A stretch of DNA of 64,000 nt from Methylobacterium aerolatum (GCF_022179085.1 NZ_BPQE01000021.1:1-64000), one strand, 5' to 3'. Shown: positions 30,898 through 39,460, numbered from the stretch's first letter. Notes: generated by a model from the sequence alone, not told the origin. Numbers and translations: made by a program.

Positions 30898-31712
30898 CCG
30901 GCGGCGCCCTCGCCGTCCTCCGCGAGGCCGGGTTCGACGGTCCCTATGCCTGCGCCGTGGTGACGGGCACCGGTCTCGGCGCCGTCGCCGCGACGCTCGA
31001 CGGGGCGCGGAGTCTCGACTATGCGGCGATTCCCGGCTTCCCCGGCGCGGGGGTCAGCGGCCATCGCGGCCGCCTGCACCGGGGGCGGATCGCCGGGCGG
31101 CCGGTGCTGGTCTTCGAGGGCCGCGCCCATGCCTACGAGGTGGGCGACGCGGCGGCGATGCGCCTGCCGCTGACCTGCGCCCGCGACCTTGGCGCCCGCC
31201 GCCTGCTGCTCACCAACGCCGCCGGCTCCCTGCGGCAGGAGGTCGGGCCGGGCCGCCTCGCGATGCTCGCCGACCACATCAACCTCTCCGGCCTGAACCC
31301 GCTGATCGGCGAGGGGAGCGACGCGCGCTTTGTGCCCATGACCGACGCCTACGATCCCGCGCTCCGCGCCCTCCTGGCGGAGGCGGCGCGGGACGAGGGC
31401 ATCGCCCTGGTCGAGGGGATCTACGCGTGGTTCTCCGGCCCGAGCTTCGAGACGCCCGCCGAAGTGCGCATGGCCGGGATCCTGGGGGCGGACCTCGTCG
31501 GCATGTCGACGGTGCCCGAGACCATCCTCGGCCGCTTCCTCGGTCTGCCCGTCGCCGCCGTCTCGGCGGTGACGAACCTCGCCGCCGGCATTGCGGGCGG
31601 CGCCCCCCACCATGCCGAGACGAAGGCGGTGGCCGCGGCGGCGGCGGGCGACCTCGCCCGGCTCGTGCGCGCCTTCGCCGCCCGCCTGCCCCTTCCCGAG
31701 GAGACCGCATGA
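30894..31712 (+). CDS. Purine nucleoside phosphorylase (trimeric, PNP/XapA type)
   Basis: A 272-residue enzyme of the trimeric PNP family, splitting purine nucleosides with phosphate into base and (deoxy)ribose-1-phosphate. Motifs are VVTGTGLG (phosphate loop), HRGRLHRGRIAGRPVLVFEG with GRAHAYE, TNAAGSL, GIYAWFSGPSFETPAEV and MSTVPETIL. The GTG start at 30894 overlaps the cdd stop codon (GTGA). Its end overlaps the deoC start (ATGA), so the genes are translationally coupled. Inosine/guanosine is the usual substrate; the sequence does not exclude methylthioadenosine but the E-T-P-A region favours PNP. Confidence 0.9.
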   Translation: MTGGALAVLREAGFDGPYACAVVTGTGLGAVAATLDGARSLDYAAIPGFPGAGVSGHRGRLHRGRIAGRPVLVFEGRAHAYEVGDAAAMRLPLTCARDLGARRLLLTNAAGSLRQEVGPGRLAMLADHINLSGLNPLIGEGSDARFVPMTDAYDPALRALLAEAARDEGIALVEGIYAWFSGPSFETPAEVRMAGILGADLVGMSTVPETILGRFLGLPVAAVSAVTNLAAGIAGGAPHHAETKAVAAAAAGDLARLVRAFAARLPLPEETA

Positions 31713-32440
31713 CCGCCTCCGATCCCAAGACGGTCGCCGCCCGCGCGATCCCGCTCCTCGACCTCACGGACCTGAGCGACACCTGCACCGCGCCGCGCCT
31801 CGACGCCCTCTGCCGGGATGCCCGCGCCGGGGGCGTGGCGGCGGTCTGCGTCTGGCCGCACTTCGTGCCGCAGGCGATGCAGGTCCTCACCGGGACCGGC
31901 ATCCGCATCGCCACGGTGATCAACTTCCCCGAGGGCGAGGAGGACGCCGCCCGCGCCGCCGACGACGCGGCGGAAGCCTGCCGCGACGGTGCCGGGGAGA
32001 TCGACCTCGTCCTGCCCTACCGCGCCCTGCTGCGGGGCGAAGAGCGGGTGGCCCGCGAGGTGGTCGCCTCCGTTCGCGAGACCTGCCCCGACACCCTGCT
32101 CAAGGTGATCCTGGAGACCGGCGAGCTGCGCGACCCCGAGACGATCCGCGCCGCCGCCGACCTCGCCCTGGCGGAGGGGGCGGACTTCCTGAAGACCTCC
32201 ACCGGCAAGAGCCCGGTCTCCGCGACGCCGGAGGCCGCGCGCATCCTCCTCGACGCCGTCCGCGCCTCGGGCCGCCCGGCGGGGGTGAAGATCTCCGGCG
32301 GCCTGCGCACGGTGGCCGATGCCGCCACCTATCTCGCCCTCGCCGACCGGGCCATGGGCCCCGAATGGGCGCGGCCCGCCACCTTCCGGCTGGGCGCCAG
32401 CAGCCTCTACGGCGCGCTGATCGACGCCCGGGACGCCTGA
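31709..32440 (+). CDS. deoC: Deoxyribose-phosphate aldolase
   Basis: A 243-residue class I aldolase cleaving 2-deoxyribose-5-phosphate to acetaldehyde and glyceraldehyde-3-phosphate. Asp99 in EIDLVLPYRALL, the Schiff-base Lys162 in FLKTSTGKSP and the proton-relay Lys194 in GVKISGGLRT are all present, in the arrangement of the Escherichia coli-type enzyme. The start overlaps the previous stop. Phosphopentomutase (deoB), which would connect the phosphorylases to this step, is not in the operon. Confidence 0.95.
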   Translation: MTASDPKTVAARAIPLLDLTDLSDTCTAPRLDALCRDARAGGVAAVCVWPHFVPQAMQVLTGTGIRIATVINFPEGEEDAARAADDAAEACRDGAGEIDLVLPYRALLRGEERVAREVVASVRETCPDTLLKVILETGELRDPETIRAAADLALAEGADFLKTSTGKSPVSATPEAARILLDAVRASGRPAGVKISGGLRTVADAATYLALADRAMGPEWARPATFRLGASSLYGALIDARDA

Positions 32441-32442
32441 CC

Positions 32443-33738
32443 ATGCGGCTGCCGCAGGAGACGATTCGCGCCAAGCGCGACGGGGGCACCCTCGACGACG
32501 GGGCCATCGCCGCCTTCGTCGCCGGTCTCACCGACGGGTCGGTGACCGAGGGGCAGGCGGCGGCCTTCGCCATGGCCGTGTTCTTCCGGGGCCTCTCCGT
32601 CCCCGAGCGGGTCGCCCTGACGCGGGCGATGACGCATTCGGGAGAGGTCCTCACCTGGGACCTGCCGGGCCCCGTCCTCGACAAGCATTCCACCGGCGGC
32701 GTGGGCGATACGGTGAGTCTGGCCCTGGCGCCGATGGTGGCCGCCTGCGGCGGCTACGTGCCGATGATCTCCGGGCGGGGCCTCGGCCATACCGGCGGCA
32801 CCCTCGACAAGCTTGCGAGCATCCCCGGCTACGACGTGGCGCCGGAGCCGGACCTCTTCCGGCGGGTGGTGGCGGAAATCGGCTGCGCCGTCATCGGCCA
32901 GACCGCCCGGATGGCGCCGGCCGACAAGCGCCTCTACGCGATCCGCGACGTGACCGGCACGGTGGAATCGCTGGACCTGATCACCGCCTCGATCCTCTCC
33001 AAGAAGCTGGCGGCGGGGCTCGGCGGCCTCGTGATGGACGTGAAGCAGGGCTCCGGCGCCTTCATGGCGAGCCTGCCCGAGGCGAGGGCGCTGGCCGGGA
33101 GCATCGTCTCCGTCGCCGTCGGCGCGGGCCTGCCCACCACCGCGCTCATCACCGACATGGACGCGCCGCTGGCCTCCAGCGCCGGCAACGCCCTCGAGGT
33201 CGCCTACGCCATCGACTACCTCACCGGCGCCCGCCGGGAGCCCGCCTTCCACGCCGTCACCCTGGCGCTCGGCGCGGAGATGCTGGTGCTGGGGCGCCTC
33301 GCCGCCACGCGGGAAGAGGCCACCGCCGCGCTGGAGGACGCCCTCGCCTCCGGCCGGGCGGCAGAGCGGTTCGGCCGGATGGTCGCGGCGCTCGGCGGCC
33401 CGGCCGACCTCGTGGAGCGGCCCTCGGCTTATCTGCCGGCCGCGCCCGTCCGCCGCCGCATCGAGGCCGCCGGGACGGTGGCGGCCGTGGCGACCCGCGA
33501 CATCGGCCTCGCCGTCATCGGCCTCGGCGGCGGACGGACCCGGCCGCAGGACGGCATCGACCCGGCGGTGGGCTTCACCGACCTCCCCCGGCCGGGCGAG
33601 GCGAGCGGGCTGCTGGGCATCGTCCACGCCGCCGACGAGGCCGCCGCCGACCGCGCCGAGGCGGCCCTGCGGGCGGCCATCCGGATGGGCGACCCGCCCC
33701 AAGGGCGCCCGGCGGTGATCGAGCGGATCGACGGATAA
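32443..33738 (+). CDS. deoA: Thymidine (pyrimidine-nucleoside) phosphorylase
   Basis: A 431-residue enzyme of the nucleoside phosphorylase II family. It has the family signature region SGRGLGHTGGTLDKLASIPG, the phosphate-binding KHSTGGVGDTVSLALAP, the AIRDVTGTVESLDLI segment and the C-terminal domain ending in GDPPQGRPAVIERIDG. It releases thymine or uracil with deoxyribose-1-phosphate. Only two bases separate it from the deoC stop. It is the last gene of the operon; an imperfect hairpin (AAGAGAC/GTCTCTT at 33786-33807) follows 48 bases after the stop, without a T-run. Confidence 0.95.
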   Translation: MRLPQETIRAKRDGGTLDDGAIAAFVAGLTDGSVTEGQAAAFAMAVFFRGLSVPERVALTRAMTHSGEVLTWDLPGPVLDKHSTGGVGDTVSLALAPMVAACGGYVPMISGRGLGHTGGTLDKLASIPGYDVAPEPDLFRRVVAEIGCAVIGQTARMAPADKRLYAIRDVTGTVESLDLITASILSKKLAAGLGGLVMDVKQGSGAFMASLPEARALAGSIVSVAVGAGLPTTALITDMDAPLASSAGNALEVAYAIDYLTGARREPAFHAVTLALGAEMLVLGRLAATREEATAALEDALASGRAAERFGRMVAALGGPADLVERPSAYLPAAPVRRRIEAAGTVAAVATRDIGLAVIGLGGGRTRPQDGIDPAVGFTDLPRPGEASGLLGIVHAADEAAADRAEAALRAAIRMGDPPQGRPAVIERIDG

Positions 33739-33894
33739 GCGGCGCTCGACTGTCGACGCGAGACGAGGCGAGCCCCTTTCAGCCGAAGAGACCGGTGGGA
33801 GTCTCTTGATCTACCGGTTGTGTGACTTTTCGTTTTCACAACTCAAGGATAGCGTCTGCCCGCGGCCAGAGCCGCGACTGGGAGACGTCTCATC

Positions 33895-34383
33895 ATGATC
33901 CGCGTGCTCGCCCCGGCCGGGCTGATCGGCCTGGCCCTGGGATTGTCCGTCCTGCCGGCCTCTGCGCTGACGACGAAGGAATGTTCGGTCAAGTATCAGG
34001 CCGCCAAGCAGGCCAACACGCTCGGCGGGAAGACCTGGAACGACTTCCGCAAGGCCGAGTGCGGGGCCGATGCCCAACCGGCCGCCGCCACCACCACCGT
34101 GCCGAACCCCGTGGCGCCGGGCGCGGCCAAGCCGTCGCCCACCGCCGCCCCTGCGCCCGCCCCTTCGCCGGCTCCTTCGGCCACGGCGGCGACCGCCGGC
34201 AGCGCCGGCTTCCCGGCGCGGGTCGATCCGAAATACGCGAGCGAGCCCGCCGGCAAGCAGCGGATGCACACCTGCCTCGACAGCTACAACGCCGCCAAGG
34301 CCGCCGGGACGCTCGGCTCCCTGAAGTGGATCCAGAAGGGCGGCGGCTACTACAGCGAGTGCAACAAGCGCCTGAAGGGCTGA
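33895..34383 (+). CDS. Secreted protein with two Cys-containing repeats joined by a Pro/Ala linker
   Basis: A 162-residue protein with a signal peptide (APAGLIGLALGLSVLPASA). Two copies of a ~35-residue module are present. The first is TTKECSVKYQAAKQANTLGG with KTWNDFRKAECG (about 26-60); the second is KQRMHTCLDSYNAAKAAGTL with the GGYYSECNKRLKG end (about 120-162). Between them is a 50-residue Pro/Ala/Thr-rich linker. Each copy has two cysteines. Similar short proteins are frequent in Hyphomicrobiales and lack a known function. A perfect 14-bp hairpin follows the gene. Confidence 0.8.
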   Translation: MIRVLAPAGLIGLALGLSVLPASALTTKECSVKYQAAKQANTLGGKTWNDFRKAECGADAQPAAATTTVPNPVAPGAAKPSPTAAPAPAPSPAPSATAATAGSAGFPARVDPKYASEPAGKQRMHTCLDSYNAAKAAGTLGSLKWIQKGGGYYSECNKRLKG

Positions 34384-34401
34384 GACGCGCCCCGCATACG
34401 T

Positions 34402-34435
34402 CGCCGGAGCGTCGGGTTGGTCCGACGCTCCGGCG
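34402..34435 (+). terminator. Strong hairpin after the two-repeat secreted protein
   Basis: A perfect 14-bp stem (CGCCGGAGCGTCGG paired with CCGACGCTCCGGCG) with a six-base loop GTTGGT. It starts 19 bases after the stop codon. There is no T-run, so it may act as a GC-rich terminator or as an mRNA-stabilising hairpin. Confidence 0.65.
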
Positions 34436-34442
34436 CCGCGCC

Positions 34443-34634
34443 GTGACGCACCCACTCCAGTCATGCGTCCCTGCGCGAGAGCGTTTTCGGGGAAACCTGG
34501 ATCGTACGCCGCCTTCGTCTTTGCGAGCGTCAGCGAAGACGGTGGAGCAGGCGACCCGGATCGACCCGAACTGATCGTCTTTGCGTCAATTCTTCCAGGC
34601 TCGGATGACGCCTCCGTCCGGATCGATGCACCAG
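34443..34634. repeat. Family B element interrupted by a family A repeat
   Basis: The two ends (34443-34480 and 34581-34634) match the continuous element at 26064-26172. The 54-base right arm agrees at 47 positions. The middle is different and includes 34516-34571, which matches the family A repeat (TTGCGAGCG, CAGCGAAGAC, then the GACCCGGATCGACCC block). The simplest reading is insertion of one repeat into the other. The right end lies just in front of the Ohr start codon. Confidence 0.6.
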
Positions 34635-34646
34635 GGACCGTTCCGC

Positions 34647-35066
34647 ATGAAGACCCTGTACACCGCCACAGCCACCGCCGTCGGCGGCCGCCAGGGGCGC
34701 ATCTCGTCCCCGGACGGGGTGCTCGATCATGTCCTGGCGCATCCGAAGGAACTCGGCGGACCGGGGGGCCACGCCACGAACCCGGAACAGCTCTTCGCCG
34801 CCGGCTACGCGGCCTGTTTCGAGAACGCGCTCCTGCGGGTGGCACGGGAGCGCAAGACGCCGCTCACGCAATCCTCCGTCACCGCCCATGTCGGCATCGG
34901 CCGCGAGGATGACGGCTACTTCCGTCTGGAGGCGACGCTCGAAGTCTCGGCCCCCGGGCGGGACCGCGCCGAGATCGAGGAGCTGGCGCGCATCGCCCAC
35001 GAGGAGGTCTGCCCCTATTCGCGGGCGACGCGGGGCAACATGGCGGTGACCGTCAAGGTCGTCTGA
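34647..35066 (+). CDS. ohr: Organic hydroperoxide resistance protein (Ohr)
   Basis: A 139-residue thiol peroxidase of the Ohr/OsmC family, reducing organic hydroperoxides. Peroxidatic Cys57 is in FAAGYAACFENALLRVA and resolving Cys122 in HEEVCPYSRATRGN. The glutamate of the NPEQLFAAGYA region and the arginine-containing segment at residues 13-20 (GGRQGRIS) fit the family. I chose the ATG at 34647, which has AGGGA upstream; the in-frame ATG at 34626 lies inside the repeat element. No OhrR regulator gene is adjacent. Confidence 0.93.
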   Translation: MKTLYTATATAVGGRQGRISSPDGVLDHVLAHPKELGGPGGHATNPEQLFAAGYAACFENALLRVARERKTPLTQSSVTAHVGIGREDDGYFRLEATLEVSAPGRDRAEIEELARIAHEEVCPYSRATRGNMAVTVKVV

Positions 35067-35096
35067 CGGCCCTCCCCGCCGCGCCTCGGCCGGCGC

Positions 35097-36632
35097 CTAC
35101 GGCCGCGTGAGGAGCGACTGGCCGGTCATCTCCTCGGGCTGCGGCAGGCCGCACAGAGCCAGCAGGGTCGGCGCCACGTCGGCGAGGCGGCCGTCGCGCA
35201 GGCCCATGCCCTCGCGTCCGACGAGGATGACGGGCACCTCGTTGAGGGTGTGGGCGGTGTGGGGCTCGCCGGTCGTGGGATCGCGCATCAGCTCGCAATT
35301 GCCGTGGTCGGCGGTCACGAGGAGCGTGCCGCCCTGCGCCGCGATGGCCTCGGCAATGGCCCCGAGGCCCGTATCCACGGTCTCGACCGCCTTCACCGCC
35401 GCCGCAAGGTCGCCGGTATGCCCCACCATGTCGGGGTTGGCGAAGTTGATGATCACCACGTCGAACAGCCCGGAGCCGATCCGCTCCACCGCGCGCTCGG
35501 TGAGTTCGGGCGCCGACATCTCCGGCTGCAAGTCGTAGGTCGCCACCTTCGGCGAGGGGATCAGGACCGAGTCCTGGCCCGGCCAGGGCTTCTCGATGCC
35601 ACCGTTGAAGAAATACGTGACGTGCGGGTACTTCTCGGTTTCCGCCATGCGCAGTTGCTTGAGGCCGGCGGCGGAGACGGTCTCGCCGAAGCCGTTCTTG
35701 AGGGAGAGCGGCGGGAACATCGTGGCGAGGAAGCGGTCGAGCTCGACGCTGAACTGCACGATGCCCACGGCGCCCGCGAAGCGGACCGGGGTGCCGCGGT
35801 CGAAATCCGCGAAGTCGGGATCGAGGAGGGCCGTGAGGATCTGCCGGGTGCGGTCCGCGCGGAAGTTCACGCAGAGCAGGCCGTCTCCGTCCTTCATGCC
35901 CTCGTAGCCGCCGATCACGGCGGGCAGGGCGAACTCGTCGGAGAGGTTGTCGGCATAGGAGGCGGCGAGCGCCTCCTGAGCGGTGGCGAAGGGCTTGCCC
36001 TCCCCGGAGACGAGCAGGCGATAGGCCTTCCCGACCCGCTCCCAGCGCCGGTCGCGGTCCATGGCGTAGTAGCGCCCGCAGACGGTGGCGATGCGCACGC
36101 CCTCCGGCAGGCTCTCCTCCGCCTGGGCGATGCAGGCGGCGGCCGAGCGCGGGGGCATGTCACGCCCGTCGAGGAAGGCGTGGAGCTTCACCGGGACGCC
36201 GGCCTCGCTGACGATCCTGGCCAGCGCGATAGCGTGCTTCTGGTGCGCGTGGACGCCGCCCGGCGAGAGCAGACCGAGGAGGTGGCAGGTGCCGCCGCTC
36301 TTGCGCAGGGTCTCGATCAGCCCGGTCAGGGCCTCGTTGCGGGCGATGGATCCGTCGGCGATGGATTCGTCGATCCGGGGGAGGTTCTGCATCACCACCC
36401 GGCCGGCGCCGATATTGAGGTGGCCGACCTCGGAGTTGCCCATCTGCCCCTTGGGCAGGCCGACATCGAGGCCGCAGGTCTTCAGCGAGGCGTGCGGCGA
36501 GGACGACCAGAGCCGGTCGAAGACGGGGGTCTTGGCCTGGAGCACCGCGTTGTCGGCGGCGTCCCTCCGGCTGCCCCATCCGTCGAGGATCACGAGCACG
36601 ACCGGCCTCGAAGATCCCTCAGGCATACTCAT
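35097..36632 (-). CDS. gpmI: 2,3-bisphosphoglycerate-independent phosphoglycerate mutase
   Basis: A 511-residue enzyme of the alkaline phosphatase superfamily, interconverting 3- and 2-phosphoglycerate in glycolysis, gluconeogenesis and the serine cycle. The first metal-binding Asp is in VVLVILDGWG (residue 17). The phosphorylated serine is Ser67 in GQMGNSEVGHLNIGAGR. The second metal site lies in NFANPDMVGHTGD and VTADHGNCE. All catalytic residues appear intact and the length is normal. The start codon at 36632 has GAGAGG just upstream. Confidence 0.96.
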   Translation of the reverse strand: MSMPEGSSRPVVLVILDGWGSRRDAADNAVLQAKTPVFDRLWSSSPHASLKTCGLDVGLPKGQMGNSEVGHLNIGAGRVVMQNLPRIDESIADGSIARNEALTGLIETLRKSGGTCHLLGLLSPGGVHAHQKHAIALARIVSEAGVPVKLHAFLDGRDMPPRSAAACIAQAEESLPEGVRIATVCGRYYAMDRDRRWERVGKAYRLLVSGEGKPFATAQEALAASYADNLSDEFALPAVIGGYEGMKDGDGLLCVNFRADRTRQILTALLDPDFADFDRGTPVRFAGAVGIVQFSVELDRFLATMFPPLSLKNGFGETVSAAGLKQLRMAETEKYPHVTYFFNGGIEKPWPGQDSVLIPSPKVATYDLQPEMSAPELTERAVERIGSGLFDVVIINFANPDMVGHTGDLAAAVKAVETVDTGLGAIAEAIAAQGGTLLVTADHGNCELMRDPTTGEPHTAHTLNEVPVILVGREGMGLRDGRLADVAPTLLALCGLPQPEEMTGQSLLTRP

Positions 36633-36661
36633 CCTCTCGTTGCATCACGCAGACACCGTGA

Positions 36662-36684
36662 CCCGCCCGGGCGTTCCGGGCGGG
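36662..36684 (-). terminator. GC-rich hairpin behind the esterase gene
   Basis: A perfect 9-bp stem (CCCGCCCGG/CCGGGCGGG) with a five-base loop, lying about 93 bases downstream of the minus-strand esterase gene and before gpmI. There is no T-run, so termination is only a possibility. Confidence 0.45.
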
Positions 36685-36776
36685 ATCGTGGCCGGTGCGT
36701 TACAGCATCGCCTTCGCCGTTGCGAGATGGCGACTCTGCGCACGCCCGGCCCGCACGGGACGGATTGCGCCATCCG

Positions 36777-37415
36777 TCATCGGCCGAGCCCGCCGAACCA
36801 TGCGGAGAGGGCGGCGAGGTCGCCCTGGCCGAGGCCGTGGCCGGCGGGCAGGGTACGGTGCGTGACCTTCGCCCCCGCCTCGCCGAGCTGCCGGGCGAGG
36901 GTGGCGGCGTTCGCGGCGGGCACGATCGGGTCCATCGCACCGGAGAGGATCAGCACCGGGCGCCCGCCGAGGTCGGCCTGCGCACGGTCCGCCCGGGGTG
37001 GCTCGGCCAGCGGCGTCATCGCGCGGACGAGGGCCGCCCCGGCCAGCACCTCCGGCCGCAGGAGCAGCATCGCCGCCGCGATGTTGGCCCCGTTCGAGAA
37101 GCCGAGCGCCACCGGCGCGGGCAGGCCGTAGGCGTCCCGCGCTTGCCCGATGAAGCCCGCGAGATCCTCGACCCTGCGCCGCAGGTCCGCCTCGTCGAAC
37201 ACGCCCTCCGCGAGGCGGCGGAAGAAGCGGGGCTGGCCGTGCTCCAGCACCTGCCCGCGCGGCGACAGCAGCGCGGCGCCCGGCGCCACCGCTTGACCCA
37301 GCGGCAGGAGGTCGGACTCGTCCCCGCCGGTCCCGTGGAGGAGGAGCAGGGGCGCCCGCCCCGGCCCGGTGGCGGGCAGGAAGCGGTGCGCGAAGGAGAG
37401 TTCTTGCGATGTCAT
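36777..37415 (-). CDS. Carboxylesterase/phospholipase, alpha/beta hydrolase of the MhqD type
   Basis: A 212-residue alpha/beta hydrolase of the small esterase (phospholipase/carboxylesterase) family. The oxyanion region is LLLLHGTGGDESDLL, nucleophile Ser107 is in GFSNGAN, Asp162 in LILSGAMDPIVP and His193 in PAGHGLGQGD, giving a complete triad. No signal peptide is present. It follows the ring-cleaving dioxygenase gene by 35 bases on the same strand. In Bacillus and several proteobacteria the same pair (MhqD with MhqO/MhqA) is induced by quinones. Confidence 0.9.
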   Translation of the reverse strand: MTSQELSFAHRFLPATGPGRAPLLLLHGTGGDESDLLPLGQAVAPGAALLSPRGQVLEHGQPRFFRRLAEGVFDEADLRRRVEDLAGFIGQARDAYGLPAPVALGFSNGANIAAAMLLLRPEVLAGAALVRAMTPLAEPPRADRAQADLGGRPVLILSGAMDPIVPAANAATLARQLGEAGAKVTHRTLPAGHGLGQGDLAALSAWFGGLGR

Positions 37416-37450
37416 GATGCCGTCTCCTTGTCGTCGGCTCCGCCCCGGCG

Positions 37451-38380
37451 TCAGGCGACGGCGGGGAGAACCTGCTCGATGTGGCTGCGGTGCGGTTCGA
37501 GGAAGGCCGGGAGCTTCAGGGCGCGGCCGAGGCCCTCGACGGGCTCGTCCACGGTGAAGCCGGGGGCGTCGGTGGCGATCTCGAACAGCACCCCGCCCGG
37601 CTCGCGGAAGTAGACGGAGCGGAAGTACTGGCGGTCCCGCTGCTCGGTGACGGCGAGGCCGAATTCCGTCGTCAGCCGCTCCACCATCGCCGCCTGGGCC
37701 GCGTCGTCGGCGGCCCGGAAGGCGATGTGGTGGACCGAGCCGGCCCCGGTCCGCCCCCGCAGGAAGCCGCCCACCGCCCGCAGGGTCACGAAGGTGCCCT
37801 CCGCCGCCGTGCCGGCGTAGCGGATGGCGCTGCCCTCCCGGCCCGTCTCGGTGAAGCCGAGCACGCCCGTGAGGATCGCGCCGGTGGCCTCCGCCGTGTC
37901 GAGGAGCAGCGTGACGCCGTGCATCCCGCGGATTCCGTGCTCCGCCGGGACGGTCCCGCCGGTCCAGGCGGCCTCGGAGCCCGCCCCCTCGACGCCGACG
38001 AGCGCCAGCATCGTCCCGTCGGGGTCGCGCAGGCGCAAGGTCGGCTCACCGAAGACCTGGACCAGGGCCTCGTGGGTGACGCCCTTCTCGATCAGCCGGT
38101 GGGTCCACCAGCCGAGGGAGGCGCGGGGCACCCGGAAGGCCGTCTCCTGCGTCTCCCCGACGCCGACCCGGCCGGGCGCGGCGTGGGCGATGGGGAAGAA
38201 GGTCAGGATGGTGCCGGGGCGCCCGGTCTCGTCGCCGTAATACAGATGGTAGGTGCCCGGATCGTCGAAATTGACCGTCTTCTTGACGAGCCGCAGGCCG
38301 AGGACGTCGGTGTAGAACGCCGCGTTGCGCTCGGCCGCCCCGGAGAAGGCGGTGACATGGTGGAGGCCGGTCTCGATCAT
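37451..38380 (-). CDS. Ring-cleaving dioxygenase, VOC/glyoxalase family (MhqO/LinE-like)
   Basis: A 309-residue protein made of two VOC halves. Metal-ligand candidates are the His of GLHHVTAF (residue 7 or 8), the His of GSVHHIAFRAADD and the Glu of GGVLFEIATD, the usual His-His-Glu set for Fe(II)/Mn(II). The N-terminal half has the family pattern NAAFYTDVLGLRLVKKTVNF. Its closest functional relatives open hydroquinone rings. The ATG at 38380 matches the family N-terminus. It forms a likely two-gene operon with the downstream esterase and is divergent from a LysR gene. Confidence 0.88.
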   Translation of the reverse strand: MIETGLHHVTAFSGAAERNAAFYTDVLGLRLVKKTVNFDDPGTYHLYYGDETGRPGTILTFFPIAHAAPGRVGVGETQETAFRVPRASLGWWTHRLIEKGVTHEALVQVFGEPTLRLRDPDGTMLALVGVEGAGSEAAWTGGTVPAEHGIRGMHGVTLLLDTAEATGAILTGVLGFTETGREGSAIRYAGTAAEGTFVTLRAVGGFLRGRTGAGSVHHIAFRAADDAAQAAMVERLTTEFGLAVTEQRDRQYFRSVYFREPGGVLFEIATDAPGFTVDEPVEGLGRALKLPAFLEPHRSHIEQVLPAVA

Positions 38381-38464
38381 GGGAGTGATCCCTGAGTGGT
38401 CGCGGTGCCCCTCGGCGCCGCTGCGATGGGACCAATCTGGCCCTTGCGGGAGCACACCAAAATA

Positions 38465-38488
38465 GAAACGATGGAAAATCATCGTTTC
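38465..38488. promoter_or_regulatory. Perfect palindrome between the dioxygenase and LysR genes
   Basis: Arms GAAACGATG (38465-38473) and CATCGTTTC (38480-38488) flank GAAAAT. The 24-base site is AT-rich, lies 12 bases before the LysR start and 85 bases before the dioxygenase start, and contains a T-N11-A-type spacing. It is a good candidate for the operator of the LysR protein or another repressor. Confidence 0.65.
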
Positions 38489-38500
38489 GGGAAATGACCC

Positions 38501-39412
38501 ATGCGGTTGCCGGATTTCGAGGCCTGGGCCGTCTTCGCGAAGGTCGCGGAGACGGGCTCCTTCAGCGCGGCGGCCGGGGAGCTCGGCCTGTCGAAGGCCA
38601 CGGTCTCCAAGGCGGTGGGCCGCCTGGAGGCGCGGATCGGAGCCCGCCTGTTCCACCGCACCTCCCGCCGCCTGTCGCTCACGGAGGCCGGGCTCTCCGC
38701 CCGCGCGGGGGCGGCCCGGATCCTGGCGGAGGGCGAGGCCGCCGAGGCCCTGGCGAGCGCCGACGCCGCCGAGCCGCGGGGCCTCGTGCGGCTGGCTGCG
38801 CCCATGACCTTCGGGGTGATGCACGTGGCGCCCCTGCTGCCGGACTTCCTGGCGCGCCACCCGTCCGTGGCGGTAGACCTGCACCTGTCGGACGCGACGG
38901 TCGATCTCGTGGGCGAGGGCTTCGACATCGGCCTGCGCATCGCCGCGCTGCCGGATTCCTCCCTGAAGGCCCGGCGCCTGTGCGCCATCCGCCGCTCGGT
39001 GGTCGGCGCGCCGGACTACCTCGCCCGGCGGGGCCGGCCCGCGCACCCGGAAGACCTGCGCGACCACGCCTGCCTCGGCTACGCCTACCTGCCGAGCGCC
39101 GACCGCTGGCGCTTCACCCATCCCGACGGGCGGGCGGCGGTGGTGGTGCCGGGGGCGTGCCTGCGCGCGAACAACGCCGAGGCGCTGATGCCCGCGCTGC
39201 GCGCCGGGCTCGGCCTCGCCCTCCAGCCCGATTTCATGATCCACGCGGACCTGGCGGTGGGACGCCTGGAGCGCGTGCTGACCGGGTGGGAGGCGCCGCC
39301 CATCGCCCTGCACCTCGTCACGCCCCCCGGCGAGCCCCGCCCGGCGCGGGTCACCGCCCTGATCGACCACCTCGCCCGGGGGCTCGTCGCGGCGCCCTGG
39401 GCGAGGGGGTGA
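38501..39412 (+). CDS. LysR-family transcriptional regulator (likely controls the ring-cleavage operon)
   Basis: A 303-residue LysR-type protein. It has an N-terminal winged helix ([20 protein letters not shown], then [20 protein letters not shown]) and an effector-binding domain ([20 protein letters not shown] ... [15 protein letters not shown]). The pattern RLAAPMTFG and IGLRIA resembles the CrgA/QorR-like branch, several members of which sense quinones or aldehydes. The ribosome site is weak. The gene is divergent from the dioxygenase-esterase operon with the palindrome in the shared 120-base gap, which supports local control. Confidence 0.92.
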   Translation: MRLPDFEAWAVFAKVAETGSFSAAAGELGLSKATVSKAVGRLEARIGARLFHRTSRRLSLTEAGLSARAGAARILAEGEAAEALASADAAEPRGLVRLAAPMTFGVMHVAPLLPDFLARHPSVAVDLHLSDATVDLVGEGFDIGLRIAALPDSSLKARRLCAIRRSVVGAPDYLARRGRPAHPEDLRDHACLGYAYLPSADRWRFTHPDGRAAVVVPGACLRANNAEALMPALRAGLGLALQPDFMIHADLAVGRLERVLTGWEAPPIALHLVTPPGEPRPARVTALIDHLARGLVAAPWARG

Positions 39413-39460
39413 GGATCTACATAAGCGGTTCCATTCGAACCTGAATCGGCTTTGCACGAC

